Of a stretch of DNA of 64,000 nucleotides, positions 27,690 to 36,932 are shown in pieces. This DNA comes from Neobacillus nitrireducens (GTDB taxonomy: Bacteria > Bacillota > Bacilli > Bacillales > Cytobacillaceae). The translations under genes were made by a program, and so were the position numbers. The notes below the pieces were generated by a model. The model was not told the origin of the DNA, searched no databases, and saw only the letters and a list, made by a program, of their open reading frames with translations. The DNA lies in assembly GCF_030915405.1 (NCBI RefSeq), contig NZ_CP133262.1, positions 3,674,501-3,738,500 of the forward strand, read 5' to 3'. Numbering within the stretch: position 1 is the stretch's first letter; each line of letters opens with the position of its first letter.

Positions 27690-28373
27690 ATGACAGTCAT
27701 GGAAGAAATAAAACATAAAAAGATAAGACCCTTCTGGAAAATGAAAAGAATCGTAGTAGGGATACCAGTGATTATCTTGCTGGTCCTTGTTTTTGCTGGC
27801 TACAAAATTGGGATGAATATAGCTTCTGAAAAAATGGTAGACGAACTTGCGAGTCAGATTACGGCTGAAGATTATGATAATTTATTAAAGGATCCTAGTA
27901 TTCAGCAAATAATTGAAAAAGAAGTTGGAACAGGTAAAAAAAGTGAACTGCTTAAAAATGTTTCTGCTAATCAGGGTATTAAGGGAATGGTTAACAATAA
28001 CACTGCAGGAATGAATGGAAATACAACTAGTGAAAAACAGCCCTCAGCAACCAATTCAGATTTAAGTGAAAAGCAGGAAATTACCACCGCAACTGTCGCC
28101 ACAGGTAAGAGGGTCCATACTGAAACAAAACAACCATCTACAGGAAAGGCTGAACCATCTGGGTTACAATTCAGTTCAAATGAAGAGGTTATGAAATTTC
28201 TATTATCAAAGTTTTCTATGGAGGAACTCAGTGCATTAGCTAAGGAGGCACAAGGTGGAGTTACAGCTCAAGAGAAAGCTGAGATTAAAAATAAAGTCCT
28301 AAGTAGACTTTCAACAGAAGAATACAATGCATTGAAAGTTTATGCCGTGGTAGAAGTAAGTAAAAAACAATAG
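27690..28373 (+). CDS. Membrane-anchored protein of unknown function
   Basis: A 227-aa protein with a basic cytoplasmic N-terminus (residues 1-22), one membrane helix (about 23-44), a charged extracytoplasmic region, a Ser/Thr/Lys/Gln-rich linker (about 105-158) and a C-terminal helical segment (SSNEEVMKFLLSKFSMEELSALAKEA) that may be a small folded domain. AAAGGGG precedes the ATG. I do not recognise the family. A terminator follows, so it is monocistronic. Confidence 0.6.
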   Translation: MTVMEEIKHKKIRPFWKMKRIVVGIPVIILLVLVFAGYKIGMNIASEKMVDELASQITAEDYDNLLKDPSIQQIIEKEVGTGKKSELLKNVSANQGIKGMVNNNTAGMNGNTTSEKQPSATNSDLSEKQEITTATVATGKRVHTETKQPSTGKAEPSGLQFSSNEEVMKFLLSKFSMEELSALAKEAQGGVTAQEKAEIKNKVLSRLSTEEYNALKVYAVVEVSKKQ

Positions 28374-28428
28374 GTAATATAAATTTTGCAGCTATACGTA
28401 GTTATTAGCACTAGTTTGTCATGTGATA

Positions 28429-28457
28429 GTCCTCCTTTGGTAAGGGGGATTTTTTTA
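28429..28457 (+). terminator. Rho-independent terminator
   Basis: An 8-bp stem TCCTCCTT with AAGGGGGA (one G-U), 4-nt loop, then T7. Confidence 0.75.
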
Positions 28458-28498
28458 TTGCATTGGAACGGTGTCAGTCACTGTTTGTATTTTTTATA

Positions 28499-28540
28499 TC
28501 AAAAAAAGAGTGCAAGATCCTTTTCGGACTTGCACTCTTT
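28499..28540 (-). terminator. Terminator of the Ig-like secreted protein gene
   Basis: A 12-bp stem (28505-28516 with 28529-28540) with further pairing in the loop, followed on the minus strand by U7. Confidence 0.88.
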
Positions 28541-28570
28541 CCCAATCACAAGGTTACTATTTTATAAGAT

Positions 28571-30280
28571 TTAATTAGATTTTACAGTTACTTTGGTCCG
28601 GCTGCTTACATTTTTAGATTTATCTGTTGCGGTTACGTACAAGACGGTACCTTTCTTTTGGGCTTTGATTTTCACACTAAAATTACCCTTAGAAGAAGAT
28701 TTACCAGATGCTAATACAGTTGAGCCCTTTTTAATAGTAATCGTTGAGCCGGCTTCAGCTTTCCCTTTGATTACTTTATCATTCGAATCGACAGAGAATA
28801 CGCTTGGTTTAACTGGAGCGACCCGGTCAAGGACCTTGGTTGATTTAGCTGTGCTTACGTTACCGGCTGCATCTTTAGCTGTTACATAAATTGTAGAACC
28901 TGCTTTTTGAGCTTTCTTAATTTTGAGGCTAAATGTTCCTTTAGATGTAGTTTTTCCTGTTGCAATTGTTGTGCTACCGTTTTTGATTGTAATATAGGAA
29001 TTAGCTTCAGCTTTTCCTTTGATTGTTTTATCGTTATTGTCGATTGAATAAACAGTTGGTGTAGTTGGAGCCGTCTTATCAAGGACTTTAATTGATTTAG
29101 CTTTACTCTCATTCCCTGCTGCATCCTTAGCGGTTACAGTAAGGACGGAACCAGCTTTTTGAGTAACCTTAATTGAAATACTGAAAGTCCCATTGGAGGC
29201 AGTTTTTCCAATAGCAACAGTTGTTTTCCCATTTTTAATAGTAATCGTAGAGCCAGCTTCAGCTTTCCCTTTGATTATTTTATCATTATTGTCCACTGAA
29301 TAAACAGTTGGGATTCCAGGAGCCGTTGTATCTTTTTTCGGGAGAATTGTAATTTCTTTGGTAATGATTGGCTGGTTCAAATAGTAGCCGACCACTTTTA
29401 CTTTTCCTGTCTTTTTGGCAACTAGTTTATTGCCAGTAGTGAGCGTTGCAATCGAAGTGTTATTTGTATTCCACTTTAAGCTATTTGTAAAATCCATTAA
29501 TCCAAGTCCCAAATCTACTTTCAAACTGTAGGATGGAGAAGTAGCTCCTAGAGTATATGTACTAGCACCAAAGATATCTCCGCCTTTACTGCGGATTAAC
29601 CCTGATGATAAAGCAGCCGATGCCATCTTGGATGGGTCAACTATGGAATCCACATTTGTCTTCATAGTAAGAATATTAGCCACAGAGATTCCTAATTTTT
29701 GAGAGAATATGCCATCAAATTGAGCAAATCTTGCATCGGTAAGGGTTGAATCCACCGCAGCTTTCAAAATTTGGTCATAGCTCAAATTTTTCTGTTTCAA
29801 GAATGAGTCAACTAATTGAGCTTTAAGGTTTTCTTCAAAGGTGCTAGATAAAGAAAGAGCTTGGTCAACAGATAGCTTTCCATCAAAAATCTTTGTGAAT
29901 TCATCCGAGTAATTGGACTTGAATGCATCTAAAGCTGTAAGGAAGTCTGCAGAATTACTTATGTATTGAAGCTTTACGAAATCTGTTGCTAGTTTAATAG
30001 CTGTCCCTGGAGCCGTTTTGGTGTCAATTTTTTCAATTAAACTAGTTCCAAGAATTGTGTTGAAGTTTACCTTCGAAATATTATTATAGGATACTTTAAT
30101 GTCAGCAATATCAGATGCAGTAAGCTTTTTAAAAATTTCATTGTGGAATGTAACAAGTTCTATCCCTGAATCAGCGTGAGCAGTATTCGGCACAAACGCT
30201 AAATTAGCTGCAAAAGGAGTAAGGGTAATACTACTTGCCAAAATTAAATTAATGGTGCGTTGACGAAAAGGTGTTTTCAC
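28571..30280 (-). CDS. Secreted protein with bacterial Ig-like repeats
   Basis: A 569-aa exported protein. Residues 1-36 are a signal peptide ending at AHA. Residues about 37-235 form a helical region of unknown fold. Residues about 240-315 resemble a Big_2 Ig-like module (SLKWNTNNTSIATL, KKTGKVKVVGYY). Three near-identical modules of about 82 residues follow, each with IKGKAEAGSTITIKNG-, GTFSIKI- and VTAKDAAGN-like segments. No LPXTG or SLH anchor is seen. Probably an extracellular adhesin or matrix-like protein. GTG start with GGAGG 8 nt upstream. Confidence 0.8.
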   Translation of the reverse strand: MKTPFRQRTINLILASSITLTPFAANLAFVPNTAHADSGIELVTFHNEIFKKLTASDIADIKVSYNNISKVNFNTILGTSLIEKIDTKTAPGTAIKLATDFVKLQYISNSADFLTALDAFKSNYSDEFTKIFDGKLSVDQALSLSSTFEENLKAQLVDSFLKQKNLSYDQILKAAVDSTLTDARFAQFDGIFSQKLGISVANILTMKTNVDSIVDPSKMASAALSSGLIRSKGGDIFGASTYTLGATSPSYSLKVDLGLGLMDFTNSLKWNTNNTSIATLTTGNKLVAKKTGKVKVVGYYLNQPIITKEITILPKKDTTAPGIPTVYSVDNNDKIIKGKAEAGSTITIKNGKTTVAIGKTASNGTFSISIKVTQKAGSVLTVTAKDAAGNESKAKSIKVLDKTAPTTPTVYSIDNNDKTIKGKAEANSYITIKNGSTTIATGKTTSKGTFSLKIKKAQKAGSTIYVTAKDAAGNVSTAKSTKVLDRVAPVKPSVFSVDSNDKVIKGKAEAGSTITIKKGSTVLASGKSSSKGNFSVKIKAQKKGTVLYVTATDKSKNVSSRTKVTVKSN

Positions 30281-30402
30281 TTATATTTCCTCCAAATTCA
30301 TATTCTGACATTATTATACTTTAAAGAAGCGAAGTATAAAAGAAAAATAGGTGAAAATAGGGAAAAATGTCGTATTGACACAGTTTTTAGGGAACGTAAA
30401 TA

Positions 30403-30431
30403 AAAAAGATTAGGAATTTCTCCTAATCTTC
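30403..30431 (-). terminator. Terminator of the cytochrome c551 gene
   Basis: A perfect AGATTAGGA/TCCTAATCT stem with a 5-nt loop, with U6 on the minus strand. Confidence 0.85.
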
Positions 30432-30442
30432 GAATGGACATT

Positions 30443-30733
30443 TTATTTCTCCATCAGCCATTTCGTAACTATCTTAGATTTTTCATCATCTAGTAAGTTG
30501 CCTGGCATTTTATTTGTACCTTCACTAATAATTTTCAGTACTTCGGCTTCTGAATATTTACTCTTCATATCTACAATAGTAGGGCCGACAGCCCCTTGTA
30601 ATTGAGCGCCGTGACATGCAGCGCAGCTTTCCTTATAGATTGATTCACCGTCCATGGCGGTACTGGCCTTATCTGATGAACAGCCGGTTAATAATAAAAG
30701 CATTAAGGCAAATGCAGTTAAAAGTCGATTCAT
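30443..30733 (-). CDS. cccB: Cytochrome c551-type lipoprotein
   Basis: A 96-aa small membrane-bound cytochrome. Residues 1-17 are a lipoprotein signal ending LLTGC. The haem c site CAACH lies in the first half (SCAACHGAQLQG), and the distal Met is in NKMPGN. The size and layout match Bacillus CccB, an electron carrier on the outer face of the membrane to a terminal oxidase. ATG at 30733 is chosen because GGAGG lies 7 nt upstream. Confidence 0.88.
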   Translation of the reverse strand: MNRLLTAFALMLLLLTGCSSDKASTAMDGESIYKESCAACHGAQLQGAVGPTIVDMKSKYSEAEVLKIISEGTNKMPGNLLDDEKSKIVTKWLMEK

Positions 30734-31066
30734 GTTGTTTCCTCCAAACACATCATAATAGTGGTAATGTTTTCTAGCTTATCTCTATCTTAATAGAGAT
30801 AAGAGCTGAAAACTTAGCTCAATTATGAACATTTGGGAAAAGTTTTACCCTCTCATCTCCGCACGAATCTATGGTAATAAAGTAAGACAGAGAGACGATT
30901 GTCCCTTTGTCTTTTTCGCGTATTAGAACCATGGGTGATTGTCGAAAAATTGCCCTATTTAAGTGACTTTTGAAACAGTATCCAGCTTCCCTTTCCTTTA
31001 TGATAAATAGTATATAGGGTGTCGAAAAAACGAGTATTTTAGCATATTGAATGAGAGGAGCAATCT
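30734..31066. other. Intergenic region between divergent genes
   Basis: It holds the RBS of the leftward cytochrome gene and the leader of the rightward GGDEF-EAL gene. I see no gene or convincing regulatory element in the roughly 330 nt. Confidence 0.4.
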
Positions 31067-33127
31067 ATGAAAAATCAAAGTAAAAGCACCGATTTGGGTA
31101 TGTTTATTCAAACCTTTAAATCTGTTCTGCTAAATCTCCCTGTACCCTGCTTCATTCTTGATCTAGAAGGTACAATTGTGTTTGCCAATAATGCAACGAT
31201 CAAGCTAACGGGGTATCAACGAGAAATAGATTTTAAAAGGAGCTTTCTCTCTCAATTGGATGATGTATATATTGAAAAAACGATTGAGCATATTAAAACC
31301 GTTCTTAATGGTGAAAGACTTCAGGTTCAGATTGAAATCAGGCATCAAAATAAGCAAAATATTCCGGTAGATATCGTCTCGATTCCGCTTGAGATCCGTG
31401 GGTTGGTTCAAGGGATTTGCGGCTTTATTATAGAACAGTCTGAAAAAGATGCGGTCATCCATCAACTTTATGATCCAAGCAATTGGGATAAAATTTTAAA
31501 CGAAATCGATATTTGTTTATGGTCTGTTGATGCAAAAACGATGGAAACACTTCAAATATCCTCCGCCTCTCAGCGCATTTTTGGTTACTCCGAGGAAGAT
31601 TTTGTTCAGAACCCCTATTTGTGGCTGGATATCCTTCATCCCCATGATAAAGCAGACTTCCTAGAGCAACTCGCACTATTAGACAAAGGGCAATCCGTCA
31701 GAATGGAATACCGGATTCTTACCCGCCAGGGAATGGACAAGTGGGTTATTGACTATATTGTTCCTATTTTTGATGAGCTTTCAATTGGTCCTGTGCGGTT
31801 TGACCGGGTTTTAATGGATATTGATCGTCGAAAAAGAACAGAGGCTGAGTTGACCTATTTAGCCTTTCACGATCCATTAACTGGCCTGCCGAACCGCAGG
31901 GAATTTGATGAACAGCTTCGCACAGCCATTGGGGAAGCAAAGCGCAATAAGCAATTCGTGGGGATTCTTTTCATCGATATTGATCGGTTCAAGGATATCA
32001 ACGATTCGCTCGGCCACAAAATGGGAGACCAGTTGATTAAAATCATCGCAACCCGGTTAAAAAGGCATATCCGGACAGAGGATGTCATTGCCCGTCAAGG
32101 CGGGGATGAATTTGTCATTCTATTAAAAAATCTACCTAATGGGCAAATGATAGAAGAGATGGCTGCGAAAATAAGCCAGGTGGTTGCTAAACCAATTATA
32201 CTGACTGAATATGAGTACAGAATGAGTGTTAGTATTGGGACCAGTATTTTTCCCGATCATGGGCAAGATGCTGATGTGCTCATGATGAGAGCCGATCAGG
32301 CGATGTACTTGGCGAAGGAGAATCGAACGGGTATTCAGCAATATCAACAGGGCATGTCCAAAAGCCTGTCGCGAAAAATGCTTCTTGAACAATATCTTCA
32401 TAAGGCAATCGAAAAAAATGAGTTGTATTTAGAATATCAGCCTATTGTCGACGTGTATGCGAAGAAAGCCATCGGTCTGGAAGCCCTTATCCGCTGGAAG
32501 CATCCTGTCTTGGGGAGCATTCCGCCGGTAGAATTTATTCAAATTGCTGAGGAATCGGACCTAATTATTAAACTTAGCAATTGGGTTTTAGAGACAGTCT
32601 GTAGCCAGCGCCGGTTATGGCTGGATAAGTATCTATCGCCTTTTTATATCTCGATTAATGTTCCGGCGAGGCAAATCCATCAGGATCATTTCATTGAATC
32701 GATTAAACATTCCTTACAAAAGTATGATTTACAACCGGAACTAATAAAAATCGAAATAACCGAACGGACCGCGATGACGAATGTCGAGAAAACTTTGCAG
32801 ACGATGCAAGAATTGCAAGCATATGGGGTAGATATCATCCTGGATGATTTTGGAATCGGCTATTCATCGATTAGTTATTTGGTGCAGTACCCTTTTAATA
32901 CGATCAAAATTGATAAATCATTTATTCAGGGCCTAGACAATAAAAACCAAAAGTCGGTTTGTCGTGCATTAGTGGCAATGGGCAGAAATTTAGGGATGAA
33001 TGTGGTTGCCGAGGGGGTCGAGGAAATAGACCAATATCAATATTTATGCAGCATTGGCTGTAATAAAATCCAAGGCTACTATTTTAGCAGACCTACATCG
33101 GTGGAATTGGTAGAGCAGTTTTTCTAG
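31067..33127 (+). CDS. PAS-PAS-GGDEF-EAL cyclic-di-GMP protein
   Basis: A 686-aa cytoplasmic signalling protein. Two PAS domains (about residues 12-130 and 145-255; second with GYSEEDF and a PAC-like end) precede a GGDEF domain with GGDEF at 345-349 and an RTED inhibitory site at 336-339, then an EAL domain starting E472-A-L, with the metal-binding and catalytic stretches EITERT, DDFGIGYSS and EGVEE present. Both enzymatic halves look intact, so net activity cannot be predicted. It is a single-gene unit. With the HD-GYP protein and riboswitches it supports c-di-GMP control in this organism. Confidence 0.92.
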   Translation: MKNQSKSTDLGMFIQTFKSVLLNLPVPCFILDLEGTIVFANNATIKLTGYQREIDFKRSFLSQLDDVYIEKTIEHIKTVLNGERLQVQIEIRHQNKQNIPVDIVSIPLEIRGLVQGICGFIIEQSEKDAVIHQLYDPSNWDKILNEIDICLWSVDAKTMETLQISSASQRIFGYSEEDFVQNPYLWLDILHPHDKADFLEQLALLDKGQSVRMEYRILTRQGMDKWVIDYIVPIFDELSIGPVRFDRVLMDIDRRKRTEAELTYLAFHDPLTGLPNRREFDEQLRTAIGEAKRNKQFVGILFIDIDRFKDINDSLGHKMGDQLIKIIATRLKRHIRTEDVIARQGGDEFVILLKNLPNGQMIEEMAAKISQVVAKPIILTEYEYRMSVSIGTSIFPDHGQDADVLMMRADQAMYLAKENRTGIQQYQQGMSKSLSRKMLLEQYLHKAIEKNELYLEYQPIVDVYAKKAIGLEALIRWKHPVLGSIPPVEFIQIAEESDLIIKLSNWVLETVCSQRRLWLDKYLSPFYISINVPARQIHQDHFIESIKHSLQKYDLQPELIKIEITERTAMTNVEKTLQTMQELQAYGVDIILDDFGIGYSSISYLVQYPFNTIKIDKSFIQGLDNKNQKSVCRALVAMGRNLGMNVVAEGVEEIDQYQYLCSIGCNKIQGYYFSRPTSVELVEQFF

Positions 33128-33153
33128 AGTTGGATTATGATCCACGTTGCTTT

Positions 33154-33181
33154 AAAGAGGGATCCACTCCCTCTTTTTTTA
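33154..33181 (+). terminator. Terminator of the GGDEF-EAL gene
   Basis: A 9-bp perfect stem AAAGAGGGA/TCCCTCTTT followed by a T-rich tail. Confidence 0.8.
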
Positions 33182-33218
33182 ATTAGATAAGAAAGTATAA
33201 TTTTGACTTTGAAAATTG

Positions 33219-33366
33219 TCCAGCTCCAGCGCCCTAGCGGCTAGTGTCCTTCGCTCTCCGCCCTACGATAAGTCAACATCGAATCGCCTTACGGCTCTTC
33301 GTGTTTCCTTTATCTCAGTTGGAGCGCTCCAGGCCATACGCCGCTGAACAGGGCGCTTGCGCATTT
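33219..33366. repeat. Interspersed repeat of about 145 bp, copy 1
   Basis: Begins ccagctccagcgccc and ends gggcgcttgcgc, so the termini include inverse AGCGCCC/GGGCGCT arms. It is nearly identical over most of its length to 39597-39738, including gtgtccttcgctctccgccc and tttatctcagttggagcgct. It is non-coding and may fold into a long hairpin RNA. Confidence 0.8.
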
Positions 33367-33421
33367 CTTATTGTATAAAACTGGGGCTATTTTCATAAAG
33401 TTTTAAATAGGGGGGATCCGA

Positions 33422-34225
33422 ATGAATTATACAAAATCGATTATTAGTGGAATCATTGCACTTGTTATTATCGTGGTTGCCTTTTTTTCAAGCACATCCG
33501 TTGATTCTGGATATAGAGGCGTTCTTTTACAATTAGGAGCTGTCAAATCAACGATTTTGACGGAAGGTTTTCATTTTAAACTCCCATTTATTCAAACCGT
33601 TCAACCGATTGAGGTTCGGGTCCAAAAAGAAGAAAGTTCACAAACAGCTGCTTCCAAGGATCTGCAAATGGTCACTGCGATGGTAGCCGTCAACTATTCT
33701 GCTGATCCGGAGGCCGTGAATAAGCTCTATCAAGAAATTGGCTTGGATTATCGGACCCGAATCGTTGACCCAGCGATTGCTGAATCACTTAAGGCGATTA
33801 CCGCACAGTACACTGCGGAAGAATTAATCTCGAAACGTCCAGAGGTATCAGCGAAAGTGAAAGATATGCTAGCGAGTAAATTAACAAAATATTATATGAT
33901 TCTAGAAGATATCAATATCAAAGAATTTGCTTTTAGTGATGAATTCAATAAAGCGATTGAATCGAAACAAACCGCGGAACAAAATGCATTACGGGCACAA
34001 AGGGATCTCGAACGAATCAAAATTGAAGCTGAGCAAAAGGTTGCTCAAGCCGGTGCAGAAGCGGAAGCCTTACGATTAAAAAAACAAGAAGTAACGCCGG
34101 AATTAATTCAATTAAAGCAAATTGAAGTTCAAGAAAAGGCCTTGGAGAAATGGGATGGGCGCCTGCCAAGTGTAACAGGTGGAGCCACGCCGTTTATTGA
34201 TGTGGAAGGACTTTCGAAAAAATAA
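33422..34225 (+). CDS. Prohibitin/SPFH-domain membrane protein
   Basis: A 267-aa protein with one N-terminal membrane helix (about residues 9-26) and a band 7/SPFH domain close to prohibitins (SGYRGVLLQLGAV, EGFHFKLPFIQ, YRTRIVDPAIAESLKAITAQY), then a charged coiled coil. Such proteins form ring-like membrane scaffolds that modulate FtsH-type proteases. The N-terminal helix faces outward or inward unpredictably. AGGGGGG precedes the ATG, and the gene is monocistronic. Confidence 0.85.
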   Translation: MNYTKSIISGIIALVIIVVAFFSSTSVDSGYRGVLLQLGAVKSTILTEGFHFKLPFIQTVQPIEVRVQKEESSQTAASKDLQMVTAMVAVNYSADPEAVNKLYQEIGLDYRTRIVDPAIAESLKAITAQYTAEELISKRPEVSAKVKDMLASKLTKYYMILEDINIKEFAFSDEFNKAIESKQTAEQNALRAQRDLERIKIEAEQKVAQAGAEAEALRLKKQEVTPELIQLKQIEVQEKALEKWDGRLPSVTGGATPFIDVEGLSKK

Positions 34226-34259
34226 GCAGGGATTTAATAAAAAGTGATTTTTAGATAAA

Positions 34260-34310
34260 AGGAAGGAAACAGACCGATCACCACAATTGGTGTAACTGTT
34301 TCCTTTTTAT
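34260..34310 (+). terminator. Terminator of the prohibitin-like gene
   Basis: A 10-bp outer stem AAGGAAACAG/CTGTTTCCTT with an inner CACCA/TGGTG helix, then T-rich tail. Confidence 0.85.
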
Positions 34311-34378
34311 TTTTATCTATTATGTAAAATAAGGAAGGGATGAATGGGTTAGAATAAACTTGTGAAAGGGGTATGAGT

Positions 34379-34804
34379 ATGGAGTTAACAATTAATTGGA
34401 AAGAGAAAATGGCGTTTTCGGGGGTTACACCTTCCGGTCATGAAATTATCCTGGATGCCGCTCCAGAAGTGGGAGGAGAGAATTCCGGTCCGAGACCAAC
34501 GGAACTACTGCTTCAGGCGGTTGCAGGCTGCACAGGAATGGATATTATCTCAGTCTTACATAAAATGCGCCTCGAGCCCTCCGCATTTCAAATGGACGTT
34601 AAAGGAGAACGTGCCGAGGATCATCCCAAGCGTTTCACAACGATTAATATTCATTATGCATTGGACGGAGAACTGCCTGAAGATAAGGTAGTAAGGGCGA
34701 TTCAATTATCGAAAGACAAATACTGTTCCGTCTCCCATTCCTTAAATTCAGAAATAACCGTGAGCTATTCCATCAATGGGGTTCCTGGGGAAAAGGTGAT
34801 ATAA
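34379..34804 (+). CDS. OsmC family peroxide/thiol-handling protein
   Basis: A 141-aa OsmC/Ohr-type protein with the two reactive cysteines in place: the first in AVAGCTGMD and the second in KYCSVSHSL. Such proteins reduce organic hydroperoxides or related electrophiles as dimers. It is closest to the YhfA-type OsmC branch by these motifs. ATG at 34379 is preferred over the ATG two codons upstream because AAAGGGG is then 7 nt away. A terminator follows. Confidence 0.85.
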   Translation: MELTINWKEKMAFSGVTPSGHEIILDAAPEVGGENSGPRPTELLLQAVAGCTGMDIISVLHKMRLEPSAFQMDVKGERAEDHPKRFTTINIHYALDGELPEDKVVRAIQLSKDKYCSVSHSLNSEITVSYSINGVPGEKVI

Positions 34805-34812
34805 AAGGGAAA

Positions 34813-34851
34813 GAAGTAACGACCAATTAAATCGGTTGTTACTCCTTTTTT
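34813..34851 (+). terminator. Terminator of the OsmC-like gene
   Basis: A 10-bp stem AGTAACGACC/GGTTGTTACT (G-U pair) with a T6 tail. Confidence 0.85.
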
Positions 34852-34952
34852 CATAAGGGAGGTTCTACGAGCCCGAACTCAGAAAATATTAGCAATTGCG
34901 GTCAGGTAACGCGGCTCTTCCCCAAATTAGTCTCATAATCAATCATCCATAA

Positions 34953-35498
34953 TTAACGATTGTCCGTCAGTAACATATAACGCAATACAGCTGCCAGCCC
35001 TGCCCCATGCTTGAATTCGCCTTTTTCAATTAAGGACTTCACTTCATGCATAGTTAATTTATGTACCTCAATTTGTTCGCTTGACTCCAATCGCTGCTCT
35101 GTGGCGGTGAGTCCGGTTGCCGCAAATAAGTAGATTTCCTCGCTAGTTGAGCCAGGAGAAGGATAAAAGCTTCCTAAATCCAGCCAATATTCAGCCTTAT
35201 TGCCCGTTTCTTCCTCTAGCTCTCTTTTAGCGGTTTCGATTGGAGCATCAGCTTCACTTTCAGTGTCAATCATCCCAGCAGGCAACTCCCACTGCCAGCT
35301 TTTTATCGCATGACGATATTGTTTTAAGCAGATGATTTCTTTGTCCTTCGTGATTGGCAGGATACATACGCCCTTTGCAAAATCTAAATAGGAAAAGTCC
35401 TTTTCCTCTCCATTCGGGAGAGTCACCTTTTCGATCATTACCTCAAAGCGATCTACCTGTTCCTTAATCGAACTATTAATCTTCCAAACCATCCTCAT
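34953..35498 (-). CDS. Nudix hydrolase (ADP-ribose pyrophosphatase-like)
   Basis: A 181-aa protein resembling NudF/ADP-ribose diphosphatases. The Nudix segment runs from ELPAGMID to RELEEETG near residues 88-116. The catalytic RELEEETG is intact. Between the Gly and RE there are about three extra residues, and a D sits where the first conserved E is usual. Expected role is hydrolysis of ADP-ribose or related nucleoside diphosphates. ATG at 35498 follows TGGAG; the in-frame ATG two codons later is an alternative. Confidence 0.85.
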   Translation of the reverse strand: MRMVWKINSSIKEQVDRFEVMIEKVTLPNGEEKDFSYLDFAKGVCILPITKDKEIICLKQYRHAIKSWQWELPAGMIDTESEADAPIETAKRELEEETGNKAEYWLDLGSFYPSPGSTSEEIYLFAATGLTATEQRLESSEQIEVHKLTMHEVKSLIEKGEFKHGAGLAAVLRYMLLTDNR

Positions 35499-35639
35499 TC
35501 AACTCCAAAATTCATTTTCTTAAAGCTATTTTACATGGATGGAGGATAATTTACTAATTCTATCCGGCGTGGATAATTATCCCATAAATTGTAAACGATA
35601 TAGAAAGACGCACGTTTCATAAAGGAGAAGGACTTACAA

Positions 35640-36404
35640 GTGAATCATATTCCTCCATTTCGAAGGCAGAGAGCGTATTTATCCCAATTTTCTACCGCGC
35701 AGTTGCATTTAAAGAACCCGTGGATTCCAGCTTTTTTCTCATTCTCTTATCCTGGGTTTGGACATATTTTGAAGCATCGATATATCTCTGGGTATATTCT
35801 CATTCTATGGGAAACATTTATTAACGATCGGGCGAAAGTAAACCTTGGCATTTTATATACCTTATTGGGTGAATTTGAAAAAGCAAAAGATATTTTGGAC
35901 CAGAGGTGGCTCATTCTCTATCTGGCTATTTATATGTTTGGAATTTGGGATAGTTATCGGACGACCGTTGATATAAACAAACAGTATATTTTAGCTGATC
36001 GCGAGGACGCCCAAGTCATAAACATGAAAATAGGATCATGGGATATTAACTACTTGGATAAACGAAAACCAATAAATGCACTTATCTGGTCCGCCTTATT
36101 TCCTGGCCTCGGACATCTTTATCTCCACCATGTTATTACAGGATTCTTTATTTTTATTTATGCGGTATCGATCTGTTATTTGGGACATATTCCGGAAGCT
36201 ATCCACGCATCGATGACTGGTGATTTTGTTCAAGCTAAAAATGTTCTGGATATGCAATGGACACTTTATTTTCCTTCCATCTATTTCTTCATCATTTATG
36301 ATTCTTATGTTTCAACGATTGAACACAACAAATTGTTTGAAAAAGAAATGTCAAAATTCTTACGGGAAAAATATCAAAGTAAGCATTTCCTTTATCCATT
36401 GTAG
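35640..36404 (+). CDS. Membrane protein with an internal duplication
   Basis: A 254-aa polytopic protein of unknown function. It consists of two related halves (about residues 24-118 and 143-238). Each has a PG(F/L)GH segment, a hydrophobic segment, a KAKDILD- or QAKNVLD-type motif and a hydrophobic WDSYRTT- or YDSYVST-like end. The duplication suggests an ancient two-fold symmetric membrane unit. GTG start at 35640 with AAGGA 7 nt upstream. No known family recognised. Confidence 0.65.
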   Translation: MNHIPPFRRQRAYLSQFSTAQLHLKNPWIPAFFSFSYPGFGHILKHRYISGYILILWETFINDRAKVNLGILYTLLGEFEKAKDILDQRWLILYLAIYMFGIWDSYRTTVDINKQYILADREDAQVINMKIGSWDINYLDKRKPINALIWSALFPGLGHLYLHHVITGFFIFIYAVSICYLGHIPEAIHASMTGDFVQAKNVLDMQWTLYFPSIYFFIIYDSYVSTIEHNKLFEKEMSKFLREKYQSKHFLYPL

Positions 36405-36422
36405 AAAGTGAGTGTGAGTTGA

Positions 36423-36875
36423 TTGTTAGTCATTGCCACTTTCGAGAATTCCATTTTTATTGAGTTAGCTATTACGGCTTTGGAACAAAGCGGAATTTCA
36501 AACGAGAAGATATTAGCGGCTCCTCTTGATAAAAGAGCAGAACAGCGAAAATTATTTGATACGATTCACCGAGCGGACGGATTAAGTCTTTTTGATGCAT
36601 CCGCCATGCTCGGTACTTGTTTGATGCTATTGGGCGCTATCTACGGATATGTATTAAAATGGGGTCCTATTATCTGGGGGATTATTGGGGCAGTCAGCGG
36701 GTTACTTCTTGGATTTTTAATAAAATTGTTGATTGTTAAAAAAAATAAAGCCGGGACCAAAAAAATCGCATCAGAAATTGTCCTAATGATTCGCTGCGAA
36801 GAACAGCAGTGGGAAACCATCGAAAAAATAATCTGGGAAAACAACGCACTTGGGGTAACAAGAATCAAGCGTTGA
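36423..36875 (+). CDS. Two-helix membrane protein of unknown function
   Basis: A 150-aa protein with a short alpha/beta-looking N-terminal region (LVIATFENSIFIELAITALEQSG), two hydrophobic helices (about 60-79 and 80-103), and a charged C-terminal helix. The TTG at 36423 directly follows a stop codon in frame, so it is the earliest start; the preceding GTGAGTGTGAG is only a fair RBS. It lies 18 nt after the duplicated membrane protein and likely shares its transcript. A hairpin ends it. Confidence 0.55.
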   Translation: MLVIATFENSIFIELAITALEQSGISNEKILAAPLDKRAEQRKLFDTIHRADGLSLFDASAMLGTCLMLLGAIYGYVLKWGPIIWGIIGAVSGLLLGFLIKLLIVKKNKAGTKKIASEIVLMIRCEEQQWETIEKIIWENNALGVTRIKR

Positions 36876-36881
36876 AGGAGG

Positions 36882-36915
36882 TAAAAAAGATGAGAGGAAA
36901 AATCTCGTCTTTTTC
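36882..36915 (+). terminator. Terminator of the two membrane-protein genes
   Basis: AAAAGATGAG pairs with CTCGTCTTTT around a purine-rich loop, ending in a T-rich tail. Confidence 0.7.
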
Positions 36916-36919
36916 TTTT

Positions 36920-36932
36920 GGTGTCAGGCACC
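36920..36932. repeat. Dispersed palindrome GGTGTCAGGCACC, copy 1
   Basis: ggtgtcaggcacc lies directly after a terminator. Related copies are at 37383 and 41259. Confidence 0.55.

Noticed and set aside
34861-34930. Possible third c-di-GMP riboswitch downstream of the OsmC gene
   Set aside because: Some resemblance to aptamer segments (GAGCCCG, ATATTAGC), but GACGCAAAGC and the GAAA-capped stem are missing on both strands.
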